From: Halomonas sp. MCCC 1A13316
GTDB taxonomy: Bacteria; Pseudomonadota; Gammaproteobacteria; Pseudomonadales; Halomonadaceae
Assembly (NCBI RefSeq): GCF_014931605.1
Contig: NZ_CP053382.1
Coordinates: forward strand, 2,666,001-2,730,000
Length of the DNA stretch: 64,000 nucleotides
Reading direction: 5' to 3'
Shown here: positions 1-7,883 of the stretch, in pieces
Layout of the letters: each line of letters starts with the position of its first letter
Numbering within the stretch: the first letter of the stretch is position 1
Program-made: the position numbers and the translations under genes
Notes under the pieces: generated by a model
Databases searched by the model: none
What the model saw: the letters and a program-made list of their open reading frames with translations, nothing else
Told to the model about the DNA's origin: nothing

Positions 1-834
1 GGACTGCAGCTCGTTGTAGGCGGACACCCACTTGTTGACCGCGTCCTTGACCGAACCGTCATCACGCGACACGGTGAGGCTCAAGGTGTTGCCCTCGGCC
101 TCCGGCGTAAGCGACAAGGTTACACCCTGGATGGCCTCCTCCACGGTATTGGTGGCACTGGTGATGGCGATGCCATTGATCGTAAGGCTGGCATCTTTGC
201 CTGTACGGGCCGTCGCGGCATCTTCCCCTAGCGTGACACCGGCCGACAGCCCCGTGAAAGTCATTCCGGTAATACCCGCATCAGCCCCCGTCTCTCTCGA
301 AGAGAGCACGAGACGATAGCCAGTCCCATCGTTGATGATGGAAGCATCGACGCCGGCAGCCTCATCGGCATTAATGGCGTCGCGCATGCCTTCCAGCGTG
401 CTGCCGGCCTCCAGAGCCACCGTATGGGTAGTGCCATCTCCGAAAGCAAGGTCCAGGGTGGAACCGGCATCGGTGAGACTGGTCTCCAAGCTATCCACAC
501 GAGTCGTTGCCAGCGTGCCGGCAGTAGCAATGCTGGTTACCGCAACGTCGTAACGGCCTGGGCTCGCCGCATCACTGGCTGAAGCCGACATGCCATCGCC
601 CTGCACGCTGGCCGAGAGCTTCTGATAAAGCGTTGAATCATTGAGCGCTTGCGCCGCGCCCTGAAGCTTGTCGACACCGGCCTTGAGCCGACCGAAGGCG
701 GATATCTTCGCCTCTTGTTGTGCCTTTTGCTGTGCGATGGGCTGCAGTTTCTGCCGCTCGGCACTGCGCAGCTGATCGAGCAGGCCGTTCAGGTCGAGGC
801 CGGAGCCAATGCCGAGTGAAGAGATCGATGCCAT
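1..834 (-). CDS. fliD: Flagellar hook-associated protein 2 (filament cap), partial
   Basis: FliD is exported through the flagellar type III apparatus and caps the filament tip, where it helps flagellin subunits fold in. The minus strand is open from the ATG at 834 to the left edge (278 codons, no stop), so the C-terminal part lies outside the window. The N-terminus, beginning MASISSLGIGSGLDLNGLL, is the classic FliD D0 opening, followed by a coiled-coil-like Gln/Lys-rich segment (QKLQPIAQQKAQQEAKI). A sigma-28 promoter lies 45 bp upstream, as expected for a late flagellar gene. The identification is firm; only the 3' end is unknown. Confidence 0.93.
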   Translation of the reverse strand, partial: MASISSLGIGSGLDLNGLLDQLRSAERQKLQPIAQQKAQQEAKISAFGRLKAGVDKLQGAAQALNDSTLYQKLSASVQGDGMSASASDAASPGRYDVAVTSIATAGTLATTRVDSLETSLTDAGSTLDLAFGDGTTHTVALEAGSTLEGMRDAINADEAAGVDASIINDGTGYRLVLSSRETGADAGITGMTFTGLSAGVTLGEDAATARTGKDASLTINGIAITSATNTVEEAIQGVTLSLTPEAEGNTLSLTVSRDDGSVKDAVNKWVSAYNELQS

Positions 835-878
835 GTTATTCGCTTCCCTGGGTTGGCAGAGATTAGTGATTAGAACCG

Positions 879-905
879 CTATCGGCCGCAGCGCAAGGAA
901 CTTTA
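879..905 (-). promoter_or_regulatory. Sigma-28 (FliA) promoter of fliD
   Basis: The minus strand reads TAAAGTTC, 11 bases, GCCGATAG. It matches the enterobacterial FliA consensus (TAAAGTTT-N11-GCCGATAA) at 14 of 16 positions, with exact spacing. It sits just upstream of the fliD start. Confidence 0.85.
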
Positions 906-936
906 GCGCTTCAAAAATTTTTTTCCATACGCAGCA

Positions 937-954
937 GGCCGCTTCCCTGCGGCC
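937..954 (-). terminator. Weak hairpin downstream of the chemoreceptor gene
   Basis: GGCCGC and GCGGCC are separated by 6 bases. On the minus strand the hairpin lies after the chemoreceptor stop codon, and an A7T5 stretch follows about 12 bases later. The U-tract is not adjacent, so this may be only part of a terminator. Confidence 0.3.
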
Positions 955-973
955 AGTTCAGCTTGCGTCACAC

Positions 974-2797
974 TCAGGCTTGGGCCAACCGGCGCTCGCT
1001 GAGCTTGAACCCACCTACGGCTTCGGCTAGACGGTCGGCCTGATCCTTGAGCTGTTCGGCCGCCACCGTCGATTCTTCCACCAGAGCGGCGTTCTGCTGG
1101 GTCATGCGGTCGAGTTCGGCAACCGCCACATTGACCTGACCAATACCGTCGCTCTGCTCACTTGCCGCCACGCTGATCTCGCCCAGAACCTTGGCCACTC
1201 GATTCACGCCCGCCACCAGTTCTTCCATTGTCGCGCCTGCGCGACGAACCAATTCGGTACCCGCGGCCACCTTCTGGCCGGATGCATCGATCAAGCTACG
1301 AATCTCACGCGACGCTTCGGCACTGCGCGTCGCCAGCTGGCGTACCTCGCCTGCCACAACGGCGAAGCCCCGGCCTTGTTCCCCGGCACGCGCTGCTTCG
1401 ACCGAGGCGTTGAGCGCCAGCAGGTTGGTCTGGAAGGCAATGCCATCCATTACCTTGACGATGTTACCGATGCGCTCCGAAGAGGCCGTGATCTCCTCCA
1501 TGGTGTTCACGACCTGCCCCACCACTTGGCCGCCGCGGGTCGCCACATCGGAAGCCGACTGAGAAAGCTCGCTGGCATGACGCGACGAATCCGCGGTGTG
1601 CTCGACGGTGCTGGTGATCTCTTCGATCGAGGCCGAACTCTGCTGCAGGCTCGAGGCGGCATTCTCGGTACGCCGGGAGAGATCCTGGCCGCCGGTCGCG
1701 ATTTCGCTCGCCGCTACGGTCACCGACTCACTGGCATCACGAATGGTGAGCATGACATTCTCGATACGCGATACGAACTGGTTAAAGGCGCCTGCGATTT
1801 GCGCCACCTCATCGCGACCGTTCTCGGGCAGGCGTCGGGTAAGGTCGCCTTCACCACTGGCGATGTCGGTCATGGCATCGCGTACTGCCTGCAACCGGCG
1901 GAACATCAGTTTGAGCAGTGTTCCCAGCACCAGGGCCGCCCCCAGCACCACCAGTACCAGGGTCACCAGCGATGTTCCCAGTACGGTGCGCAGTCCGGCC
2001 CTGGCTTCGCGTTCGTCCAGCGCTACGACTAGCTGCCAGTCGGTACCCTGGATGGGCACGCTACGCAGCAGCTTGTTGCGCCCCTCCAAGGCGAGGTGCA
2101 CTGGCTGTTCAACGCCGATCGGGGAAGAAAAGTAGCCGGCATCGAAGGTCTCGGACAGACGCGAAGCCGGTTCCAGCGTCATCTCGGGATCGGGATGCGC
2201 CACTAACGTACCATCGGCAGTAACCAGAAAGGCGAAGCTTTCCGGTGTTGGTGCAATGGCACCCACATTGGCCACGATGGTATCGATGGCGATGTCCCCA
2301 CCGCCAACCGCAACCAGCTGATCATCGACATGGAAGGGCGTGGCGATGGTGACGATCAAACCGCCGGTACTGGCATCCACGTAGGGCTGCGTAACGATGG
2401 TGTCACCGGCCTCTACGGCCTGGAGGTACCACGGGCGCTGGCGCGGATCATAGTCTGCCGGCGGATTCCAACCGTCGGAGAAAATCCCACTGCCATCCGC
2501 CGGGTCGGCCAGATACACCGAAATGAAGCCACCGGCAGCGGCCCCCTGTTGCAGCGCTGCCATCGGATCATCATTTCGAGCGACTGGTGCCAATGCTTCC
2601 AGCATGTCAGCGCGGGCCTCGATCCACTCGCTGATGGCAAGTCCATTGCCCTGGGCTTCGGCCGCCAGGTTGCGCGCGATCTGCTGGTCGTTATGACGTT
2701 GAAGGGTGAAGTAGTTAATGGCGGCGTTGAGTAGCAGCGACACGGCAATGACGGCAGCCGTGGCCAACAGCAAGCGCAGTCGCAAAGAGGTGAGCAT
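974..2797 (-). CDS. Methyl-accepting chemotaxis protein with amino-acid-type dCache domain
   Basis: This 607-residue transmembrane chemoreceptor has an N-terminal helix (about 8-30), a periplasmic dCache domain (about 35-270), a second membrane helix (about 275-297), a HAMP linker and a cytoplasmic signalling hairpin. The tip sequence [20 protein letters not shown] is the invariant CheA/CheW-contacting region. In the sensor domain Y116, R121, W123, Y124, Y139, D141 and D168 follow the spacing of the amino-acid-binding signature of PctA-type receptors, so the ligand is probably an amino acid. No C-terminal CheR-docking pentapeptide is visible (the end is RRLAQA). A FliA promoter lies directly upstream, consistent with late flagellar co-expression. 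Confidence 0.92.
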   Translation of the reverse strand: MLTSLRLRLLLATAAVIAVSLLLNAAINYFTLQRHNDQQIARNLAAEAQGNGLAISEWIEARADMLEALAPVARNDDPMAALQQGAAAGGFISVYLADPADGSGIFSDGWNPPADYDPRQRPWYLQAVEAGDTIVTQPYVDASTGGLIVTIATPFHVDDQLVAVGGGDIAIDTIVANVGAIAPTPESFAFLVTADGTLVAHPDPEMTLEPASRLSETFDAGYFSSPIGVEQPVHLALEGRNKLLRSVPIQGTDWQLVVALDEREARAGLRTVLGTSLVTLVLVVLGAALVLGTLLKLMFRRLQAVRDAMTDIASGEGDLTRRLPENGRDEVAQIAGAFNQFVSRIENVMLTIRDASESVTVAASEIATGGQDLSRRTENAASSLQQSSASIEEITSTVEHTADSSRHASELSQSASDVATRGGQVVGQVVNTMEEITASSERIGNIVKVMDGIAFQTNLLALNASVEAARAGEQGRGFAVVAGEVRQLATRSAEASREIRSLIDASGQKVAAGTELVRRAGATMEELVAGVNRVAKVLGEISVAASEQSDGIGQVNVAVAELDRMTQQNAALVEESTVAAEQLKDQADRLAEAVGGFKLSERRLAQA

Positions 2798-2860
2798 GAT
2801 AGGGGTCTCGCTTGTAACGGGATGCGGAGCCGGACGCCTCCTTGCACCGGGGTTACCCGC

Positions 2861-2887
2861 ATATCGGCCGCGAGAGAATAGACTTTA
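2861..2887 (-). promoter_or_regulatory. Sigma-28 (FliA) promoter of the chemoreceptor gene
   Basis: The minus strand reads TAAAGTCT, 11 bases, GCCGATAT. This is close to the FliA consensus with exact spacing, and it lies 63 bp upstream of the chemoreceptor start codon at 2797. Confidence 0.8.
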
Positions 2888-2895
2888 GGTGGATT

Positions 2896-3909
2896 TCAGC
2901 GCGCGTGAATAATAACTTCCACTCGGCGATTCTGAGCCCGCCCCTCCCTCGTGTCGTTGCTGGCCAGGGGGCGTGTATCGGCGAGGCCCACTGCGCGAAG
3001 ACGCTCTGAGTCGACACCCGCCCGCTCAAGGGCGTGAACGATGGCGATAGCCCTGGCACTGGAGAGCACCCAATTGGAGGGGAATTCTTCGGTCTGAATC
3101 GAACGACTGTCGGTATGCCCCTCCACAGCGACTTCTCCATCGTGGCGCTGGATCACTTCCATCAGGCTCTGAACGAGCGCCTCACCGTCGTCGGTCAACT
3201 CGGCCGTCGCGGTGGGAAACAGCATCCGATCCTCCACGCGCAGCTTGATACCCTCGGCCACCCGCGAAACCTCAACTCCCTCGAGGTCTGCCAGGTATGG
3301 GGCATCGTCCAAACGCTCGCTCAGCACGGCTTGCAGCTCCTCGGTCGCCGCTATGGCTTGCGGGTCGATTACCCCAACGCCGTTCGGCGGGCGATCGGTC
3401 AGCACCAGCGCAAATTCGGCAGCGGAAACCGGCAGTGGGCCGTTGGCCACCAACACCGGTTGCGGAGACGCCGGTGGCGACAATACAGGCAGAGGCGACT
3501 CACGTTTCGCCAACAGGGCCAGCGGCGTGGGCGGAGCCGTAAAGGCAACCCGTTCGCTCGGCGCCGGGTGCGGTAGCCCTGCCACGCCCAGCGCAGCTGC
3601 AATAGCAGATTGGCTCAGCTGGCCGCGAGCCGGACGAGGCACGGCCGGCACAGGCAACGCCTTTGCCATCTCACTGGGCAACGGAATGGCAAAGGGAACG
3701 TGCGTGGCGAGTGGCGCTGCCTCCTCGTCAGGCTGCCCGAAGCTGGAAAGCGTAAAGATGAGCACCATCAGCGCCACCAGAAGGGTCATGATGTCCAGGT
3801 AGCCGATCATCCAGGTGCTGTCCTGATCGTGATCGTAGTGGGTCGGCATCAGTGATTCGTGGCGCATGGGCCCACGATGATCACCGCTGCTTGAGTGCAG
3901 GGTACTCAT
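2896..3909 (-). CDS. MotB-like stator/OmpA-family protein
   Basis: This 337-residue protein has one N-terminal membrane helix (WMIGYLDIMTLLVALMVLIF, about 33-55) and a C-terminal OmpA/MotB peptidoglycan-binding domain (about 215-335) with the motifs VEGHTDSR, SNWVLSSARA and NRRVEVII. Asp39 in the helix occupies the place of the proton- or sodium-conducting Asp of MotB/PomB, so a stator-type role is plausible. The linker between the two parts is long and Pro/Ala-rich. No motA partner is adjacent, which is unusual because motA and motB are normally paired. The start is uncertain: Met15 and Met21 are alternatives and no strong ribosome binding site is seen. It could instead serve a non-flagellar envelope complex. 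Confidence 0.72.
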   Translation of the reverse strand: MSTLHSSSGDHRGPMRHESLMPTHYDHDQDSTWMIGYLDIMTLLVALMVLIFTLSSFGQPDEEAAPLATHVPFAIPLPSEMAKALPVPAVPRPARGQLSQSAIAAALGVAGLPHPAPSERVAFTAPPTPLALLAKRESPLPVLSPPASPQPVLVANGPLPVSAAEFALVLTDRPPNGVGVIDPQAIAATEELQAVLSERLDDAPYLADLEGVEVSRVAEGIKLRVEDRMLFPTATAELTDDGEALVQSLMEVIQRHDGEVAVEGHTDSRSIQTEEFPSNWVLSSARAIAIVHALERAGVDSERLRAVGLADTRPLASNDTREGRAQNRRVEVIIHAR

Positions 3910-4026
3910 CGAAACGGTTGTTAACCTGGAGGCATGAAAGGGAGACGCGAAAAGATGCCTAGACTAACGGGTCTCGATGACGGGTGAAACCATGAAAAGC
4001 GCCCGCCGAAGCCGGTTTCTCGATAC

Positions 4027-4045
4027 CGCCTGAAACTGTCAGGCG
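4027..4045 (-). terminator. Hairpin at the 3' end of the CBS-PAS-GGDEF-EAL gene
   Basis: The minus strand has CGCCTGA, a 5-base loop and TCAGGCG, with the stop codon inside the left arm. No T-run follows, so intrinsic termination is uncertain. Confidence 0.3.
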
Positions 4046-6597
4046 TCTTGAGGCGTCACGCCATTGCGGGTGGCCAGATAGCGTTTGGCGAAGAGGTCGG
4101 CCGGCAGCGGTTGGCCGGTGAGATACCCCTGGATCAGTTCGACGCCATGCCGAGCCAGGGCTTCACGCTGCGACTCGGTCTCGACCCCGACGGCAGCCAG
4201 GCGCAGCTCCATTTCTCGAGCCAGCCCCGCCACCGCGGCCACGATGGCCGCACTGCCCCGCTGTCCGCTATCCAGGCGCTGCACGAAACGGCGGTCGATC
4301 TTGACCATGCTGATCGGCAGCTCCTGGAGATAACCGAACGAGGCATAGCCGGTGCCGAAATCATTGATGGCGACCTCGCCACCCAGGCGCCGCAAGCGCT
4401 TGAGCACGATGGCCGCCTGGTGGGGTTTTTCCATCAGCGTGCGCTCGGCGATCTCGAAACCCAGCAGGCCCGGCTGCAGCTTGTGTACGTTGAGTTTGGT
4501 GGCCACGCGCACGGGCAGGTCGTGCTGCCAGAACTGGCTTGCCGACAGGTTGATGCTGATGGGGACCGGCCCGGCCCCCAAGGTGCTCCAGGCGGCCAGC
4601 TGCGTGCAGATCTGCTCGAGAATGTACTCATCCAGCTGCGGCAATAGCCCCGCACGCTCGGCCAAGGTGACGACACTGGCCGGCGGCACGCTGCCCAACA
4701 GGGGGTGGTGCCAACGCAGCAGCGCCTCGGCGCCCTGCAGCCGGCCTCCTTCACGCTGGAAAACGGGTTGGTAGTGCAGTTGCAAGCCCTCTCCCGTGGC
4801 AAACGCCTCGCGCAGGGCCGTTTCGAGCGCGCGCTGGCGATCGTCCTGCAGATTCATCTCGTTGCGGTAGAGGCGGTAGCCGTTGCGGCCTTCCTGCTTG
4901 GCCCGATACATGGCGACATCGGCGTTATGTACCAACGATTCCGCCGTCGAAGCATCATCAGGGTAGAGGCTGATACCCAGGCTGCAACCGAGGCGAAACT
5001 CCTGGCCTTCGATCACGCAAGGCTCGCGGACGGCTTCCACCAGACGTCGGGCTACTCGGGCCACTTCGTCCACCTCTTCGAGGTCGGGAAGCAGCACGAG
5101 GAATTCATCGCCCCCGAGACGGGCAAGGGTGTCATCCTCTCGCAGGCGTAGCTGCAGCCTCTCGGCCATCATGACCAGCAGCTCGTCACCGAAGGCGTGG
5201 CCCAGCGCATCGTTGACCTCCTTGAAATGATCAAGATCGACAAAGATGACGGCCAGCCGGCTCTGGTTGCGATGGGCGTGGCGTATCGCCAGCTCCAGTC
5301 GGTCCTCCAGCAGGCGACGGTTGGGCAGCCCGGTAAGGGCATCGTAGTAGGCCAGCCTGCGAATACGCTCTTCATTGTCACGCAGGTGTGTGATGTCGCT
5401 GAACAGCGAAGCGTAATGCGTAGCTACCCCACTATCGTCGGTGATCGCCGTGATCGTCAGCATTTCCAGATAGAGCTCGCCGCTCTTGCGCCGATTCCAG
5501 ATTTCGCCGCGCCAGTAACCACTGCGCTGCAGGGCGTCCCACATCTGACGGTAGAAGGCAGCGTCGTGGCGCCCCGACGACAGTATTGCGGGCGTTTTTC
5601 CGATCACCTCCTCTGCGGTGTAACCGGTCATATGGGTGAATGCACGATTGGCGAATTCGATGCGATTAGCGGTATCGGTGATGATGATTCCTTCCAGCGA
5701 GGAATCGATCACCCGCTCGGCCAGTTGCCGGTTTTCCCGCGACTGGGCAAGCGCACGGTCGCGCTGCTCCAGGGCGTTACGCAGGTCCTGCATGTAGAGG
5801 TGCTCGGCGCCAGCCAGCATGTCGCGAAAGCCCAGCAGCCCTACCACTTCATCGGCCTCATCCAGCACGGCCAGGTGGCGTACGCGATGATTCATCAGCA
5901 GATCCCGCGCGGCTATCAGGGTATCGTTCTGGTGCACCGTCAGCAGGGGTCGACTGGCAAGCGATTCGATTGGCGTATTCCCCGGATGGCGCGCCACGAA
6001 CCGCACCAGGTCACGCTCGGTGAGAATGCCCAGCTCGCCATCCTCGCACTTGACCACAACGGCATCGCACTCGGAGAGCCGCATCGAACGCGCCGCCTGG
6101 GCCAAGCGCAGCTCGCCTTCCAGCACCAGCGCGCGCTGACGCATGGCGGCCTGAACCTCGCGCAGCCTCAGGTAGGGCTCGAGCCCCTGGTTCAGGGCAA
6201 CATCGGTTTGCGAAAGGATTCCCAGCGGGGCGCCAGCGTCATCCACCACAAGGAAATGCCGGCGCCGCTCGGCATTGAAGCGCAGCGCGGCTTCGCTGAC
6301 CGGCGTGCCTGAGGGCAGGCTCACCACCGGCTGGCTCATGAACTCCGATATGGGCTGACGTACGGCATCGGGGTCGGCGAAATTGACTGCAAGCGCGTCA
6401 TGTTCCGTCCAGATACCCAGGGGCTGGCCCGATTTAACCACGACGATCGAGCTGCATTGGCGTGCCGCCATTCGCTCGGCTGCCATCCACAGCGGTGTCT
6501 CGAACTCACAAGTCAGCAACCCGGACTGCATGATGCGTTCGATAGTTAGCTCTTGGCTCATGGCGCCTCGCTGGCTGGAAACTGCTGCTTGAGTCAA
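4039..6597 (-). CDS. Four-CBS, PAS, GGDEF and EAL cyclic-di-GMP protein
   Basis: This is an 852-residue cytoplasmic protein. Two CBS pairs (about 14-135 and 150-265; possible adenosine-nucleotide sensors) are followed by a PAS domain (about 296-408), a GGDEF domain (about 415-575) and an EAL domain (about 590-840). GGDEF is intact (495-499) with an RxxD inhibitory site at 486-489, so diguanylate cyclase activity is likely. In the EAL domain EAL (624-626), INLS, the Glu of FEIAE and the Lys of VKID are kept. The DDFGTG metal loop reads NDFGTG, with Asn at 745, so phosphodiesterase activity is doubtful. No transmembrane helix is seen. The flagellar surroundings suggest motility or attachment control, which is inference. 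The 5' ATG at 6597 fits the domain start. Confidence 0.88.
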   Translation of the reverse strand: MTQAAVSSQRGAMSQELTIERIMQSGLLTCEFETPLWMAAERMAARQCSSIVVVKSGQPLGIWTEHDALAVNFADPDAVRQPISEFMSQPVVSLPSGTPVSEAALRFNAERRRHFLVVDDAGAPLGILSQTDVALNQGLEPYLRLREVQAAMRQRALVLEGELRLAQAARSMRLSECDAVVVKCEDGELGILTERDLVRFVARHPGNTPIESLASRPLLTVHQNDTLIAARDLLMNHRVRHLAVLDEADEVVGLLGFRDMLAGAEHLYMQDLRNALEQRDRALAQSRENRQLAERVIDSSLEGIIITDTANRIEFANRAFTHMTGYTAEEVIGKTPAILSSGRHDAAFYRQMWDALQRSGYWRGEIWNRRKSGELYLEMLTITAITDDSGVATHYASLFSDITHLRDNEERIRRLAYYDALTGLPNRRLLEDRLELAIRHAHRNQSRLAVIFVDLDHFKEVNDALGHAFGDELLVMMAERLQLRLREDDTLARLGGDEFLVLLPDLEEVDEVARVARRLVEAVREPCVIEGQEFRLGCSLGISLYPDDASTAESLVHNADVAMYRAKQEGRNGYRLYRNEMNLQDDRQRALETALREAFATGEGLQLHYQPVFQREGGRLQGAEALLRWHHPLLGSVPPASVVTLAERAGLLPQLDEYILEQICTQLAAWSTLGAGPVPISINLSASQFWQHDLPVRVATKLNVHKLQPGLLGFEIAERTLMEKPHQAAIVLKRLRRLGGEVAINDFGTGYASFGYLQELPISMVKIDRRFVQRLDSGQRGSAAIVAAVAGLAREMELRLAAVGVETESQREALARHGVELIQGYLTGQPLPADLFAKRYLATRNGVTPQDA

Positions 6598-6901
6598 CGT
6601 CTACAGCGAACCCAAGTGCAACCTGCACGCTTCCCTGTCTGCTCAAGATCCCTGCTTGTCTGGATGCAACATTAAAAATGTAGCCAATCCGTAACTGCAT
6701 TTTATCCACTTGGCATAACTTTGCATCAACGAACGGAAAAAATGTCCAACGGTACGCTCAAGGGCGCAAAAAATTGCATCAAACATTAAAGTTATTCGCG
6801 GCTGTGCCGATAGGTTTTGCGGGAGAGGCTGTCTACTAGGCGGCCTTGGGGAGGATGCTGAAGGACTGCTTCAGCAAAGGCATATATAAGGAAAATACGA
6901 A
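6598..6901. other. 304-bp intergenic region between divergent genes, with flaG promoter
   Basis: This A+T-rich gap separates the minus-strand CBS-PAS-GGDEF-EAL gene from flaG. Apart from the sigma-28 promoter at 6787-6813 it holds several A-tracts (around 6671, 6737 and 6769). No ORF or hairpin worth naming was seen. The promoter of the minus-strand gene could not be identified. Confidence 0.5.
6787..6813 (+). promoter_or_regulatory. Sigma-28 (FliA) promoter of flaG
   Basis: The sequence TAAAGTTA, 11 bases, GCCGATAG matches the FliA consensus at 14 of 16 positions. It lies 88 bp upstream of the flaG start codon. Confidence 0.85.
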
Positions 6902-7267
6902 ATGTCTTCGCCACTAACCGATGCCACCAATGCCTTGAACACGTCGGCACTTCACGAGCTGACACCACGCCAGCGCAAGGAAACCGTGCTCGCCACGCTA
7001 CCTTCGGCCGGAACCGCCTTGGCCCAGGCCAAGAGCCACGGCCAATCGCCCAGCTCTGCCGACCTGGTCGAGCCGATTCAACGCATCAATGAAGTACTTC
7101 GCCAGTACGGCGTGGAATTCGAACTCAACGACACGTCACGGGTGATTACCCGCATCGTGGATCGTGAAACGGGTGACGTACTGCGCCAAATTCCTTCGGA
7201 GGAAGTACTGGCCATCGCCGAGCGGCTGGAAGAGTTGCAGGGGCGGTTGATCAACCTGAAGGTGTGA
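6902..7267 (+). CDS. flaG: FlaG family flagellar protein
   Basis: This is a 121-residue protein with the FlaG fold in its C-terminal half (about 55-121): an amphipathic helix, then FELNDTSRVITRIVDRETG and VLRQIPSEEVL, then a terminal helix. FlaG proteins influence filament length or filament-associated properties; the precise mechanism is not established. The N-terminal third is low-complexity. It has its own sigma-28 promoter and is monocistronic, ending 3 bp short of the convergent fliE stop codon. In Pseudomonas-type clusters flaG sits beside fliD; here the two are separated by the chemoreceptor, MotB-like and c-di-GMP genes. Confidence 0.88.
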   Translation: MSSPLTDATNALNTSALHELTPRQRKETVLATLPSAGTALAQAKSHGQSPSSADLVEPIQRINEVLRQYGVEFELNDTSRVITRIVDRETGDVLRQIPSEEVLAIAERLEELQGRLINLKV

Positions 7268-7270
7268 GTA

Positions 7271-7600
7271 TCACACCTGCATGTTCATGACGTCCTTATA
7301 GGCCGTCACCAGGCGATTACGAACCTGCAGCCCCATCTGGAAGGCGACGCTGGCTTTTTGCATGTCGACCATGACGTCGTTGAGCTCGACATTGGGATCG
7401 CCGGCCTGAAACGCCATGGTCTTGGCGGCGGATGCCTGCTGCAGGCTGTTGATGCGCTGTATCGAAGCCTGTAGCTCGCCGGCAAAGCCGCCCTGCCCCA
7501 CCTGAGTGGAAACCTGCTGCCCCTTGCCAACCTGACCGCCGGCTTGGGTCGCCAGGCTCTGCATCTGTGCCAGCGCCGACTGGATGGCCGGTGAACTCAT
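7271..7600 (-). CDS. fliE: Flagellar hook-basal body complex protein FliE
   Basis: FliE links the MS ring to the proximal rod and is among the first substrates of the flagellar export apparatus. The 109-residue product has the family's conserved C-terminus, with FQAGDPNVELNDVMVDMQKA followed by FQMGLQVRNRLVTAYKDVMNMQV. The ATG at 7600 gives the normal family length; the open frame runs further upstream without homology. It is divergent from fliF, the enterobacterial arrangement, so it probably has its own promoter in the 7601-7883 interval. Confidence 0.93.
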   Translation of the reverse strand: MSSPAIQSALAQMQSLATQAGGQVGKGQQVSTQVGQGGFAGELQASIQRINSLQQASAAKTMAFQAGDPNVELNDVMVDMQKASVAFQMGLQVRNRLVTAYKDVMNMQV

Positions 7601-7692
7601 GATCCATGCCCTCTTGCAGAATGATAGTTTGCCGCTGCCATAACCAACCGGCCCCTGGCGAATGTAGAGCAAGGCTAACAGCTTACGAAGAT

Positions 7693-7718
7693 TTACCAAA
7701 CTGCCAAATGGCAGGTAA
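7693..7718. promoter_or_regulatory. Palindrome in the fliE-fliF divergent control region
   Basis: A perfect inverted repeat, CTGCCA-AA-TGGCAG (7701-7714), is flanked by a second matching pair, TTACC and GGTAA. The symmetry and central location between two divergent early flagellar genes suggest a binding site for a dimeric regulator. The regulator is not identifiable from the sequence. The motif could alternatively form a small RNA hairpin in the fliE leader. Confidence 0.4.
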
Positions 7719-7744
7719 AAAAGGGGCTTTTCCCGCCTTTGGAC

Positions 7745-7760
7745 TGGAAGACGGCTCGCA
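7745..7760 (+). promoter_or_regulatory. Possible sigma-54 promoter upstream of fliF
   Basis: TGGAAG-N5-TCGCA has the obligatory GG and GC doublets 10 bases apart and matches TGGCAC-N5-TTGCA at 8 of 11 positions. It lies about 124 bp upstream of fliF, which is sigma-54 dependent in polar-flagellate gammaproteobacteria. The -24 element is imperfect. Confidence 0.35.
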
Positions 7761-7883
7761 TAATAGCTCCCATCACAGTTGCGCCCCTTGCGGGCAGCCA
7801 GAACGCGGTGAACGGATGCAGTCGATGCCATCTTCCAGCAACATTTTGCAAGCAGCCGATGGCGCTCTCCTACGGGGGGGCGC

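Noticed and set aside
6714-6730. Sigma-54-like TGGCAT and TTGCA upstream of flaG
   Set aside because: The GG and GC doublets are 9 rather than 10 bases apart, and a near-perfect FliA promoter lies closer to flaG.
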